NCBI GenBank assembly: GCA_019096155.1
Contig: JAHCVI010000004.1
Location: forward strand, 3,410,001 to 3,474,000
Source of the DNA: Staphylotrichum longicolle
Lineage: Eukaryota > Ascomycota > Sordariomycetes > Sordariales > Chaetomiaceae
Direction of reading: 5' to 3'
Length of the DNA: 64,000 nt
The notes under the pieces are model-generated. The model made no database searches. It was not told the origin of the DNA and saw only the letters and a program-made list of their open reading frames with translations. The translations under genes and the position numbers were made by a program. The stretch's first letter is position 1; each line of letters starts with the position of its first letter. Positions 21,766 through 33,338 of the stretch are shown here, in pieces.

Positions 21766-22701
21766 TTAATAGAGCTTGTGGGCAAAACGCTGGATCGTGG
21801 CTTGGAGGGTTTGGCAGGTACATACGCGTCTGGTCGAAAAGATGCAACGAAAGAGCGTTGCTGTCTGCCAATTTCAGGGGTTATGTACGGGCAGCACGGG
21901 GACTACACCATCTGCAGCAGATAGACCCCGGCTTACATGTAACCGGCAGGTGAAGGCCTGCGAGTGTCGTCTCTTCAACATTCCTCACTAACGCCATTTC
22001 CCGGTGAGCTGACGCTTCACAAGTTCCAGCCTGGCCAACAGTGAATGAGCGCAGGAGAGAAGCTGACCGAGGGATTCGAGGCGCAATGAGCAAAGTTGGG
22101 AAATGTCAGGGTTGCGGTTATGTGTGAATGTGATGCGGTGCCTGAAAGGGATGTTGGCTGGAAGTTGCTTCATTGGCTGGCCGTTTGGCAGGCGGGTCCT
22201 GCTCTGTGCAGACAAGGCGGCGGCAGAACAGCGGATGACATCACTGAAAACCAGCAAAGAAACACCATTCCCCAGCGTGGGTTCCAGGTCTTCGAGTCAA
22301 TGCAACCATGAGGAACACCACACACCCCAGACAACTGTCTCGGTCCAATGCAGTTCGCGGCAACCTCGGCCCCATTAGCCCATTCGGGATGCGGTTGACT
22401 AGAACCAGGAACGCCCAAGTTTGCATCTTGTTCGTTGCAACCTTGGCAATAACTCGAGGCCCGGTTCCTGGATTTCGGAGTCCGGTGACTTGCACCTTGA
22501 ACCCTGGATGCCATCCCAACCAAGACTGACCGGGCAAGGAACCGGCGAATAATGGCCTGCATGACGTCTCAAGCCAGAACTTCAGCCACTGCTCATTCAT
22601 AAGTAGCCGAGCTCTCAATCGATAAGACGGAAAGTCAATGTTTGTTTTGCAGGTCAGCACGTCGAGAAAGCTGTGACTTACACCAACACACACCACACAA
22701 C
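21766..22701. other. intergenic
   Basis: No supportable gene. Overlapping short frames on both strands lack motifs. The last 100 bases are the probable leader of the quinoprotein gene (ACACACCACACAACATG context). Confidence 0.5.
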
Positions 22702-24350
22702 ATGACTTCTCTCTGGAAGAAGGCTGCAGCTGCAGCATTGCTGCTGGGGTCCGGTCTTGTAGAAGCACAGGAAACCACCGTCACAACAACAGCTTCGGCA
22801 TCAGTGCAAACCACCGTCACAACCACCGTCACAACAACTGCCAGCTCGTCGTCGGCCTCGTGCGCAACCTTGACGCCGTCCTACGACGCGCCCGTTGCCG
22901 CCGACGGATGGAAGGCCCAACTGATCGCCACCGGCCTCACCAAGCCCCGCGGCATCAAATTCGACAGCAATGGCGGCCTTCTTGTTATTGAGGCCGGCGT
23001 CGGTCTCAGGCGTCTGACCTTCACCGACAACGGAGGTACCTGCCTTTCTCTCAAAGGCAACACATCCGTCATCACGGACGACGAGGTAAGCTCCAATGGC
23101 ATTGACCCCAACAAAACAGACGAAACTGACCCGCGCACCAGCTCAACCACGGTCTTGAGCTGTCAGAGGATGGCAAGACCCTCTATGTCTCGTCGGACGA
23201 GAACGTCGACCGCTACAGCTACAACCCCGACACGGCCACCATTGGGAACATGACACGCCTAATCGCCAACATGTCTCACACCGGCGGCGGCCACTCCACG
23301 CGGACCCTGCTCCTCTCCAAGAAGCAGCCCGACCTCCTTCTCGTTTCGCGAGGCAGCGCCTCCAATATCGACCTGCAAGCCGCCGACGAGACCTCGGGCG
23401 TCTCCCAAATCCGCGCGTTCAACATCTCCAACGCCACCTCCATCCTCCAGCGCCCCTACAGCTACCCGACCGACGGCCTCCTCATCGCCTGGGGCCTGCG
23501 CAACAGCGTCGGCGTCGCCGAGCACCCCACCAGCGGTGGCATCTACTCGGTCGAGAACAGCGCCGACAACATCGTCCGCCAGGGCGTCGACATCCACGAG
23601 GACAACCCCGGCGAGGAGCTCAACTTCCACGGCCTCCTCAACGACACGTCCGCCCTCGGCGCCAACTACGGCTACCCGGCGTGCTTCGCCCTGTGGAACA
23701 CCTCGGCGCCCTTCCCCGCGCTCAACAACCTGACCGTCGGCTCCCCATTCTCCCTGACCCCCGACAACGCCACCCTCAACGACACCACCTGCGCCCAGCG
23801 CACCGTCCCGCCGCGCCTCACCTTCCAGGCCCACACCGCCCCGCTCGACATCAAGTTCGCGGGCGAGAACGGCGACGAGGCGTACATCTCCTTCCACGGC
23901 AACTGGAACCGCGACCACCCGGCCGGCTACAAGCTGTCGTACGTGTCCTTCTCGTCCGCCACCAACGAGCCCGTCGAGGCGGCGGACAGCACCACCGCCG
24001 TCAAGGACGTGTTGACCGCGCCCGACGTGGGGCGGTGCGCCGAGGAAGGCTTCGGGTGTTTCCGCCCCGCGGGCATCGCGGTGGATGCGGCGGAGGGGAG
24101 GGTGTTTGTCTCGAGCGATGCGACGGGCGAGATTTGGGTTGTCATGAGGGATGAGGCCAGCCAAAGTGGCGGGGAGACGACCACGGGGACGGCGGGGCAG
24201 GGGCCGACGAGGACGGGTAGCGGTGCCCCGGTGAGCAGCACCAGCACGGCGGCGGCGGCGGCGGGGGTTGTAGGCAAGATTGGAGGGAGTTGGGGGGTTG
24301 TGGCTGCGTTGACGGTGGGGATGGTTGTTGGTGGTGGGTTGGTGTTTTGA
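22702..24350 (+). CDS. secreted GPI-anchored quinoprotein (sorbosone/PQQ) dehydrogenase-like
   Basis: Two exons, 22702-23085 and 23142-24350, 530 residues. There is a signal peptide (MTSLWKKAAAAALLLGSGLVEA), a Thr/Ser-rich linker and then a six-bladed beta-propeller of the soluble glucose/sorbosone dehydrogenase type: LTKPRGIKFDSNGGLLVIE, DGLLIAWGLRNSVGVAEHP, IHEDNPGEELNFHG, YISFHGNWNRDHPAGYKL and GCFRPAGIAVDAAEGRVFVSSD. Related fungal proteins form the AA12 family, which oxidises sugars such as fucose or pyranosones with PQQ. The C-terminus is a Ser/Thr/Gly stretch followed by a hydrophobic tail (VVAALTVGMVVGGGLVF), typical of a GPI signal, so it likely sits on the outer membrane face or cell wall. 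The gene converges on SEC13. Confidence 0.85.
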
Positions 24351-24603
24351 TGAGGACATTAATGAGTGATGAGAGATGAAGGACGGGATGTATGTAGGAT
24401 CTGGTAATGTGTGTATGTGATGGATCCAAATACCTTAATGATATTAGCCATGGCGTCGTTCAAGTCAGTTGTTGTTTAGGCCCTCAAACTGTTCGAGATA
24501 AATCTTCCACGGCGATCACAGGGAAACAAGAAAAGTGGCATGATCCCAACTTCATTAGCTCTAATCCCGTCCCAACCGTAACGCCAGGGCCACGTTCCCA
24601 TCA

Positions 24604-25758
24604 TTACTCCTCGATCGTCTTGACGCACTCCCACTCGCCCTTGAGGTTTTCCTTCCACAGCGTCACCTTGTTGTCGCCGCCCGACGCCGCCAGCACGTTG
24701 CCGCTCAGCGACCAGCTGACGCGCCAGACGGCCGCGTCGAAGTTGAGCACCTTGCAGTTCCACTGCAGCGGGTTGGCCGGGTCGCTGGTCCAGATGCGCA
24801 CGGTGCGGTCCTGTGACGCGCTCGCAATGTAGCTCTTCTGCAGCACCGTCGGGCTCCAGGCCACGTCGCGCACCCAGTCCGTGTGGCCCGTCAGCGGCTC
24901 GCGCTCGAGCTTGTACGCGTTGGTGGCGGCGTCAAAGGCCCAGATCTTGAGCGCGTTGTCGGAGCCGCCCGTGACGAAGCGCCGGTTGCCCGTCGACTTG
25001 GGGCTCGGCTTGCTGCTGACGATGCTGCCCGGGTTGGTGGCGGGCGCCCACGACACCGAGTTGACGCCCAGGCCGTGCGCGTGGAAGATGCTGTGCTCCC
25101 AGCTGTTGTCCTTGAACTCGAGCACGCTGACGTTGCCGTCCGACGATGCGCACGCCAGCAGGCAGCCGGCCTCGTGCGGCGACCACGACACCACGTTGAC
25201 GCTCGCCTTGTGCAGCGCAAAGTCGAAGATGCGCTGCCACGCGCCGTTCATCTCGCGCCAGATCAGCACCTTGCCGTCGTACCCCGCGCTCGCGAGGATG
25301 TTGCCGTACTTGGGATGCGCCCACGAAACGCACCACACCGCGCCGTCGTGTCTGGTTCCGTCATGAGCTTGTGTTCCACGTTCTCGTATGCCCCATCAGA
25401 GCATGGCTCCCACGTACCCCTTCAACGTCTCGGTCAACCGTTGTGTCTCGCCCTCAATCTCGAAGATCTTGATGGTGCGGTCCGAGGAGCATGTCGCTAA
25501 CCTCCGGCCGTAGTAGTCGAGGACTGCATCGTGCTGGGTCGGGTTAGATCTTGGTTGCGTTGTCGGGCTCGAAGTCTGGGGTTCGGCGAGTGGACGGGGC
25601 GGTCGCAGGGCAACATACAATCATGTCATCGTGGCCAGAGTTGGCAATGACCTGGGTTCCTGCTGACTGATGGATGAGAGCTTCGTTAGCTTAAGGTGCA
25701 GATAACTTGGTTGGGAAGCTCCCATCAGGAGAGGGGAAACGACGAGGTTACGAACCAT
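24604..25758 (-). CDS. sec13: Sec13, COPII coat and nuclear pore WD40 protein
   Basis: Minus-strand exons 25758-25756 (ATG only), 25666-25619, 25533-25418 and 25351-24604, total 304 residues, the usual Sec13 length. The start SAGTQVIANSGHDDMI|HDAVLDYYGRRLATCSSD is the Sec13 signature. Six WD repeats follow: WCVSWAHPKYGNILASAGYD, VNVVSWSPHE, VNSVSWAPAT, WVRDVAWSPTV, VWRVSWSLSGNVLAASGGD, ending WECVKTIEE. Sec13 pairs with Sec31 in the COPII cage and also sits in the Nup84-type pore subcomplex. The frame upstream of SAGTQ closes with TAA and has no ATG, so a one-codon first exon (donor GTTCGT, branch GCTAAC, intron 25667-25755) is the simplest start. Head to head with PEX20. Confidence 0.93.
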
Positions 25759-26468
25759 TGTGATGGCAGGTATTCTATTGTCGTAGCTGTGAATACAAAA
25801 CAATGGAATGAGCGGGCTCCCTCTTTTAATCGTGAGGGCGGGTCTGGAAAGTGGTGGTTGCCAATTGTTGCACTCCGGAGGTTCAGTGGGTGGTTCAGTG
25901 ACGCCGCTGCAGCAGTGGCTCCAGCCGTGATGCACACCCCTGTTGTTGTCCAGCTGGCAAGAAAATCCAAGGTGAGCTCGGTCTGCTGTGGCCCAGAAGC
26001 GATGCAACAGGGATCACACCGAGAGCTCCACTTGGTGGCGCCCCGCATGCAATTCGGCTCTTGGCTTTGCCCCTCGGTCACAGGCATCCCGGGACCCCTT
26101 GCAACCGACTAAACATCCGTGGGACGAACACCGACGGCACCATCACCACCCCAATGGCGAATCTAGCGCCCACACCACACACATGACGAAAGCGGGGCCG
26201 ACTGCGAATGGCCTCAACACTTTATTGTCCATAGACCATGCGGCTTAATTTTACCTCCCTCCTTTATTCTTCCACAACGCGAGCGCCACACAACCCTTCG
26301 GCTCGGTTCGACGCAACGCCCACCTCGGACGACCTCGGCATCTCGAACCACCCTGGGCAACTCTGCCTTTGATTTCAAGAACGCCTCTCCCAACTTCCTG
26401 CTCGCGCAGACGAAACCACACAACCGCAACCGCACTTGACCAACTTCGCACCCATACTCGTCTTCAAG
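25759..26468. promoter_or_regulatory. shared divergent promoter SEC13/PEX20
   Basis: The 710 bases between two divergent start codons contain no other supportable gene, so promoter elements of both genes must lie here. No individual factor site is claimed. Confidence 0.5.
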
Positions 26469-27696
26469 ATGGCCGACAGCATGTGCGGCCCGTCCAACGG
26501 CGCCAAGAATCTTTTGGCGCATGTCGACCGCGATCGCAGCCACCACCAAGATCGTCTCGTCAACGCGCCGCAAGCAGGGCCGGGAAATGTGAGTATTGGG
26601 AGACCATGGGACCGTGTTTCCGTATACAAGCATCGATCGCTGACCTTGGCGCACCCAGGCTTTCCGATCGCAGACTCCCCTCGGCAACGGCGCAGAAATG
26701 GCGTTTGGGGGCTTCCAGCAGGGTGGCGCGCCCATGGATGCGACCTTTGGTCCCGGCTTGGACATGAGTGCGATCGGCCATGCCGCTGGCGGTAGGGCCT
26801 TTGGTCATCCAGTCCCCGGCGTACCTACAACAATGGGCAATATCGGGCCAGGTGCGCCTGCTGCTCGCCTGGCGTCACCTGCGACCGGGTGCACTTCTCA
26901 CCAAGAATGGGTCAACCAGTTTTCGGGCATGCAACTCGGGCCCAGCGTGGCTGGGCCCAGCACAGCAATGCCGGCTCAGGTGCACCCGGCGACCATGGCC
27001 CCGATGAGCCAGGCCATGAATATGCAGCATGCTCCGTTTGGTGGCATGCCCATGTACAGCGGCGCGGCGCCGGGCATGTTCGGTTTCCAAAACCCAACCA
27101 TGAATACAATGCAGCAACCTCAACCAGCGCTGACGCAAGACAACGCTGCTGCGATCGACGTCGAAGCCTTCAACCGCGCCTTCGGCGAGTACGACGACGC
27201 CAACTTCGAGACGGAGCTCGCCGACTGGACCGAGACGCAAAAGCTCGCTAACACCGAGTTTGCCGAGGCGCAGGACAAGTGGATGGCCGAGCACGGGCCG
27301 CACCTCGAAGCAACCGCCGAAGCCCAGCCCCCGACGGCGGCCGAGATGGAGGTCATCGACGCCGACCTGGAGAAGCTCGCGCAGGAGCAGGACAAGAAGC
27401 GCTCTGACGACGAGCTGGCCCGCGCCGCCGTCGACATCGTCAACTCAGTGGCCGGCAACACGTCGGACAAGTTCAAGAACTCGCGCTTCTTCGAGCTGAT
27501 GCGCCGCATCGGCAACCGCGAGGTCGTCGTCGAGGGCGACAGCTTCGTCAACGCCACCACCGGCGAGGCCGTCAACACCTCGCACGACGACAACGACCAC
27601 GACCACGACTCCGGGTTTGGGTCCGACTCGGCAACGCTAGAGAAGAGCGGGCCGGCGGCCTCGGCGGCGGGCGTGGCCCAGTCACAGCATGCCTGA
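26469..27696 (+). CDS. pex20: Pex20, peroxisomal PTS2 co-receptor
   Basis: Two exons, 26469-26588 and 26659-27696, 385 residues. The N-terminus MADSMCGPSNGAKNLLAHVD carries the conserved near-terminal cysteine (Cys6) used for ubiquitin-dependent recycling, followed by DRLVN and, after the intron, FRSQTPLGN. The middle is Gly/Met/Pro-rich. WVNQFSGMQ is a WxxxF-type Pex13/Pex14-binding element. The C-terminal third is helical and acidic, with KFKNSRFFELMRRIGNREVVVEGDSFV, the segment that binds Pex7. Pex20 with Pex7 imports PTS2 proteins into peroxisomes in fungi lacking a long Pex5. Closest alternative: another Pex5/Pex20-like co-receptor, considered unlikely. Confidence 0.9.
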
Positions 27697-28655
27697 TCGC
27701 CCTGATGTGCCTGGGCATCTGAATGTCGACACCCGCACCAAGACATCCATCTGTTTATCGGATCCGTCCTGCCATGTTACACATACATAAACCTGTACGC
27801 TGTATTGTTACAACCGTCACGTCGCGTTGCAAGCACCGACCTACGATTTGCTCATTTTGCTGTCTTGGTGTTTTAGTTTCTCTGTTTTTTGACGTTCCCT
27901 GGTATACATCTCTGTCTCATGGGACTGCTCCAGATCCTGGGGTACTCACTACTGGGTACTCTCTGTTGTGTCGGCGAGAGTTTGATGGATGGATAGCAGG
28001 GTGGATCAATGTGTTTGCATACATGGGGCGTTGAAGGGGGTGTGGCATGGGCTTTTGATTTTCTCGGCTTTTTACTCCTCCAATTTGCATTGGCATTGTC
28101 ATTGGCCTTGACTTTCGCACCGGGCATTTGCGTTTACAACTGCATGGTAGTAGTTGCCTCCTTGCTTCTGCATGACGAGCACCTGCCCCGCTAGGTTCTT
28201 GGTGGAAGGCTCCTTTGCTGTTGGTCTCGCTCTGGGCTGTTACAGGCACTCATCTAGACGTGTAGATGGTTGGGCTGTTTTGTTTTGCTCCCATTTCGGA
28301 TGGTTTCTGTTGCTCTGTACCTAGTTCAGAATAGGTCGTGAGTATGATTTCGATCTGCCGATTTGGGGTTTCCGTCCTTTCTGGTGGTGTGAGCTGGGCC
28401 CATCGCCAACGGACAGCGGCCACTTGCAGCTGAAGGGGTGGCTGCCCGCCAATTGCCAGTTTGCGGTCATGCAGGTTGGTTGTTAGGAAATGCTGGTTGG
28501 TCGGACGAGACTTGGTAGGCCTCAATGACCATGATGCCTCACGAAAACCCTCCATCACACCTACCTCATCCATCCCACTCTTGCCTGTTGCTGCAACGTG
28601 TCTGGTCTGTACCAACCTACCTGCGAATTCAAATCCCAGCGCCGTGACAGCCACG
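27697..28655. other. intergenic
   Basis: About 960 bases. The first 400 are T-rich downstream sequence of PEX20, then promoter of the SET gene. No gene or RNA is recognised. Confidence 0.5.
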
Positions 28656-29726
28656 ATGTCGTCGACCCATCGTGAGACACCATGCCCACTTGCCCTCATC
28701 CCCTCTCCGTCTCGCTAACCCGCCCAGCCTACCGCAGCTTCCACATCCCACACGACGCGCCGTTTAAGCTCAAACCCTCCCCCGGCCAAGGCTGGGGTGT
28801 CTTCGCCACACGCCAGATCGCGCGAGGCGCCACCATCCTGAAAGAGAGGCCCCTCTTCGTGATCCGCAAGCCGCACCCGTACATCACAGCAGACGACGTC
28901 TGGCGCGCCTTCCAGCAGCTGCCACCCCGCCAACAGCAGCAATTCCTCCTCCTCCGCGACAACGCCTCGTCGCCCTTCTCCGACATGAACGCCGCCTTCG
29001 CCGAGAACTCGTTCAACCTCGCGACGCCGGACGGCCTGCGACCGGGGCCCCGCCCGCCCGCGCAGGGGCTGTTCCTCCTGCACTCGCGCCTCAACCACGC
29101 GTGCGTGCCCAACGCCACGATCCCGACCACCGACGCGGGCGTCGAGGATGTGACGAGCTTCGCGACGCGGGACATCGCCCCGGGGAGGAGATCACGTTCG
29201 CGTACGAGCCGGACTTTGAGTGCTCACCCGCGCGGAGAGGCATCAGGCGCTGGGGTTTGCGTGCAAGTGCCAGCTTTGCTGGCAGGCTGCGCCTGTGCAG
29301 CGGCGTCTGAGCGATGCGAGGCGGCGGTTGGTGCGCGGGCTGTCGTATCTGCTGGATGGGGTGGACTATGATGGACGGAGGAAGGGTGGGATCATTGTGG
29401 ATCCGGAGCTGAAGCGGGCGGCGGAGATGGGCGGGATACCCCTCTCGTCGTGGTGGGTTTATGCGCTTTTGAGGGTGTTCTTGCTGGAAAAGGAGGGGCT
29501 GCTTGACGACTTCAAGTTGCAGAGGTTGAGGGGGGCCGTTGACGTGCCGTTGAAATTGTTCAAGACAGAGGAAAACTTGGTGGTTGCGACGCGTGCCATG
29601 GCACAGGCTACCTGGCGAGGGAGGTTGGAGGTGGCTTTTGGACTGTATGGGCGGAGGGACGCTGGTGATGAGGACCTAGGGGTGGTTCTGCGATTACGCG
29701 GGGAGAGATCCGGTTTTTGTGGATGA
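28656..29726 (+). pseudogene. SET-domain protein, two frameshifts
   Basis: Exon 1 is 28656-28671 and exon 2 starts at 28728 (intron with CTAACC branch). The protein begins MSSTHPYRSFHIPHDAPFKL. SET motifs follow: GQGWGVFATRQIARGATIL, LNHACVPNA (the N-H pair), TRDIAPG, then EEITFAYEPDFEC, then LTRAERHQALGFACKCQLC (post-SET cysteines). These pieces lie in three successive frames. One base is missing at about 29182 (GGGG where GGGGG is expected) and one at about 29220 (TGCTC where TGCCTC is expected). Such fungal SET proteins are putative protein lysine methyltransferases. As written, translation leaves the conserved frame just before the tyrosine-bearing EEITFAY motif. It is either a recent pseudogene or two base-call deletions. 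Confidence 0.72.
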
Positions 29727-29902
29727 ATCAAGTTCACACTGGAGAGTTATTTGTAGTTGATTGGTTCAGGGCCTTTTGACCGAGTACATGCAGTTCAAGT
29801 TGCGGTGTGTGGAGCCATGCCATCTCCACCATCCACAACATCATTCCTCTTGAGCCAGCGACGCCTCACTCAACTCTCCTTCTCAAACGACGACACACTA
29901 AG

Positions 29903-31539
29903 ATGGAACCAGAAATTCTTGATTCCACACTGTCGGCTGAGACCCTCCGTGGGCAGCATCTCACCATCCCCAACCTGGAGCCCGCGTTTGCCTCTTGGAA
30001 GCAAGGTATCAACCCCTTGTATGAGGACGTCAAGCAGGCCGTGGATCAGCGGTTGGAGGGTCTGATTGAAAATGAGAGGGCTATGAAGAAGGTGAAGGCG
30101 GCGGATATTGGATTGTTTGCTTCTGGGTCTGTCTGTTACGGTTGCACCTCAAGTGGATATGGAGTTTGATGCTGACCCAAGGCGCAGCTGGTTCCCAGAT
30201 GCCACATATGAAACGCTGGAGACAGTGGCATTTTACTGCATTTGGCTGTTTCTGTGGGACGATGCCATTGATGGTGCCGATTTGGATGGAGGTGTGTTGG
30301 TCGCAGAAGAGTACTGCCAGAAGTCCGTGGCGTATGTGCGGCATTCGCTGGGGTTGGATGGGCCTCCTGGAGCGGGCGTGCCCAGTGCGCCGACAAAAGT
30401 CTGTGAAAGCTTTGCTGAGGTGGGGAGGCGAGTTTGTGAGAGTTGTGATCTCAGTGAGAGGAAGGTGCTGTTTGGGCATCTGAGTGAGTACATGGAGGCA
30501 TGCGTTACCGAGTATCGGTGGAGGCAGTCGGGGCTGGCGCCGAGTGTGGATGAGTTCTATTCGTGGCGGCTGGGGACGTCGTCGGTGGATGTCATGCTGG
30601 ATCTTTGCAAGTTCGTTGTCTCTCTCATATCACAATAATGGGGGCTAATGGACGACAGGATGCTCAACCGCATAGATCTCCCAGGAGATATCCTCAGGTC
30701 GAATGAGCTGAGAGCCATGGGTCTCAGTGTAAACAAGCTTCTCATCTTGTGAGCTTGGCACTCTCTCAACAAGAAGCCATGCCCCCCAGCTGACTGGGAG
30801 TCTCACAGAATCAACGAGCTGTTCTCACTCAAGAAAGAACTGGTGAGTGGCCCACCCACCTGCCGCATCTGCCACCTGCCGCACCTGTCGCACCTGCCGG
30901 ACTGCGCACAAGCCATGACCACCCTTTATATACAAGTTTTTGGTTTCATCATATTACCCGCCCCCCGAAACGGCCTGTGGTCAGTTTGGGGGGCGCGGGG
31001 GCTCCGGCCCTCGCCAAAGGATCCGGCTGCCTCTGCTCTGCAGAGGCACCCGTTCGATCCCGCGCTCCCTCCGCGCGCCGAAGCAAACCCACCGGGGTTT
31101 CGTAACCGGCCACCTTCCTCGACCGACGAGGGAGTTGGCCGGTGAGCTTTTGCAGTTTTTTTTATTTCTTAAAAACTCTTTTTCGTCGGCCATTTTACCA
31201 ACCGTCACCCGCTAACCTGCAACATGCCCACAGAAGGACGGAGCATTCGGAAACCTCATCCCCATTACCATGCGATCCTTGCGCTTGGGTCTCGAAAGCG
31301 CCACGCAACATGTTGTGTATGACATCTACAAATGCATCCAAGAGTTTGACTGCAATGCCTCAGCTCTCGAACAAGCAGTTGCAGGCCGACATCCCCTTGA
31401 TGTTGCAGGACAGCTCGGTCGCTTGATCGAGGCATACCAAGCGATCGCCACGACTGTGCTCAACTTTTCCATTCAGAGTCCTCGGTATGGACTGCTCAAA
31501 GACATGCAGAAAGATGGTTCATTCACGGTCGTTCTTTGA
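29903..31539 (+). CDS. class I sesquiterpene-type terpene synthase
   Basis: Five exons: 29903-30126, 30188-30610, 30659-30748, 30809-30842 and 31234-31539, giving 358 residues, normal for fungal sesquiterpene cyclases. The Asp-rich metal motif is DDAID (about 99-103, in LFLWDDAIDGADL). The NSE/DTE motif is NELFSLKKE (about 248-256), with Glu in place of the usual second Asp. The aromatic-rich WFPDATYETLETVAFYCIW helix and LDLCKMLNRIDLP region fit the pentalenene/presilphiperfolanol synthase group. It would cyclise farnesyl diphosphate with Mg2+; the product cannot be predicted. Intron 4 is 391 nt against 48-61 nt for the others and is full of hairpins. The gene ends 13 bp from the convergent MFS transporter. 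Confidence 0.88.
30843..31233 (+). other. 391-nt structured intron of terpene synthase
   Basis: The exons on either side join in frame (KKEL|KDGAFGNLIPIT), with a GTGAGT donor and a CTAACC branch before CACAG. Inside are five imperfect 9-bp repeats (30857-30899) and four stem-loops: 30959-30995 (12 bp with one bulge), 31029-31047 (7 bp perfect), 31085-31100 (6 bp) and 31106-31142 (16 positions with one mismatch and one G-U). A tRNA B-box-like GTTCGATCC lies at 31052-31060. It looks like a structured element inserted in an ordinary intron. Confidence 0.7.
30857..30899 (+). repeat. CACCTGCCG-type short tandem repeat
   Basis: Five copies of a 9-base unit, some with one substitution and one copy a base short, at the 5' end of the long intron. 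Confidence 0.75.
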
Positions 31540-31552
31540 CCTTGGTATTCGA

Positions 31553-33338
31553 CTAATACACATAGCGGAAGTTCGGGTTCTCCTTGTCCGTCAGGTCCTC
31601 AAACGCATGCACCATGTTCTCGTCCCTGGCCTCGGTGACGCCCGCCTCGGCCAGCGCATCCCGCTTCTTGTTCTGGTGCACCAAATAGAACCGCAACCCG
31701 ATAATCACAATCACTAGCAAGCTGTAGCAGCCCAAATGCGTGGCAAATGCGATGAAGTAGCGGGGCTTGTCCCAGGTGAGGAAGACTTGGGGGCCTGCAA
31801 TGATGAACACAAGTCAGTCAAGCCCCTTCTTTTGTTACCTGTGGGTGTGACTTACCAATCGCATTACCAGTGGCCCAGATGATAAAGTTCAGCGCAACCA
31901 CAACACTCTTCTTGGTCTGGCCGGCAATGTTCCGCGAGACCATGGACAGCGCGAGCGTTTGGGCGGACCAGAAGGAGAGCGTGATGTAGTAGCAGATGAG
32001 CAGGCCGACTTTCTGGCCGAGAGACTCGAGCGGAACAGTCATGAGGCAGATTGTGCCGATGAAAGAGCTGCGAATCATGTCAGCGACAAGACCCAGACAC
32101 CAAAGAAGGACGGAGAGACTCACGGAACGACGAATCCCAGCATCACCAACAGGTTCTGCCCCGTCTTCTTAACCAGCCACGACGAGCTCAACAAGACGAT
32201 GATGATGTAGGCGCCGAGCACCATCGCCAGCAACTGCGTCTGCAGCGTCGTGAACCCGAACCCCTTGATGATAATGCCCTGGAAGCTCCCCAGGCCGCTC
32301 GTCGGCAGCGTCGTGCACAGCTGGATCAGCGCATAACCCCACGCCTGCGGGTCCGTCAGGCCCTCCCAGACCTGCTCCCTCTTAAACTCGCGGTTCTGGA
32401 TGCCCGTCTGGTTCGACCGCACGCGCTCCACCATCAGCCGCTTGTCCTCCTCGCTGAAGCACTTGGCCCGCATCGGCGAGTCGGGCATCCACCACCCGAC
32501 GAACGCGCCGTACACCACCGAAATGATACCGTACCCCATGAACAGCCACTGCCACGACTTGAGCGGGCCCCCGCTGATGAGCGAGAAGCAGTACGCCAGC
32601 AGGCCGCCCACCATCTGTTGCGCGCCGTTCATCATGTACCAGTATGTCACGCGCGACGCCTGCTCGTCGCGCTTGTACCACGTCGACGAGAGGACGACGA
32701 AGGCGGGCTGGCAGACCGACTCGAACAGGCCGAGCAGCGTGCGGACGGTGACGAGCCCGGTGAAGGTGGTGCAGGCGGCCGTGCAGGCCAGCACGGCGCC
32801 CCACGCCATGATGGAGAAGGAGAGGTATTTGGCGATGGGCACGCGCGCAATGATGTAGTTTTGCGGGTACTCGACGATTAGGATCGTGATGTAGATGCAG
32901 GTGGTGAGCCATTGGTACTGCGGGTTTCAACGAGGAGGTGTTAGTGAGATGTCCGGAATGGCACCCTGGCAAGCGGGAGGAGAGAGCACTTACGTCCTGC
33001 CCCTTGAGGCCCGTGTCATCGATGATGCCCATGATGGAGGCAAAGCTCATGGTGCCCTTGTCAATGGCTTGGATAAAGTAGGTCGTGATCATGATGGCGA
33101 GGACGCGCTTGTCGATCAGGCGGCGTAGGCGCTTGTCTTCTTCGTCCGAGATGTGGATGCGGGCGTCCGAGACGTACTGGGCGAGCTCCTTGTCCATCTT
33201 GTTGAAGTTTTGAAGGTTCGACTTGTCGAACTCGGGCGACTGAATCCGTTCCAGTTCAGCGACATTATGTTTCTGGTCGCCGGCGCCGGCAGGGAGGCTG
33301 GCCGGGTCGACCGTGTCGCGGTGGTCGTTTGTTGCCAT
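31553..33338 (-). CDS. MFS transporter, allantoate permease (Dal5) type
   Basis: Minus-strand exons 33338-32994, 32917-32124, 32067-31856 and 31794-31553, 530 residues. A hydrophilic N-terminus leads to RVLAIMITTYFIQAIDKGTMSFAS, then the helices YQWLTTCIYITILIVEYPQNYIIA, the TFTGLVTVRTLLGLFESVCQPAF amphipathic motif and YWYMMNGAQQMVGGLLAY, all characteristic of the anion:cation symporter (Dal5/Tna1/Liz1) family. About 12 membrane helices are expected, with a long cytosolic loop carrying EEDKRLMVERVRSNQTG. Substrates in the family include allantoate, nicotinate, pantothenate and organic acids, so the substrate here is open. It sits tail to tail with the terpene synthase and divergent from GH105. 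Confidence 0.88.

Noticed and set aside
23259..24359. 366-codon minus-strand frame opposite the quinoprotein
   Set aside because: Codon-bias mirror of a GC-rich gene; Arg/Pro/Val-rich without motifs.
30843..31145. Coding continuation through the long terpene synthase intron
   Set aside because: The translation is low-complexity, and the exon join KKEL|KDGAF is in frame without it.
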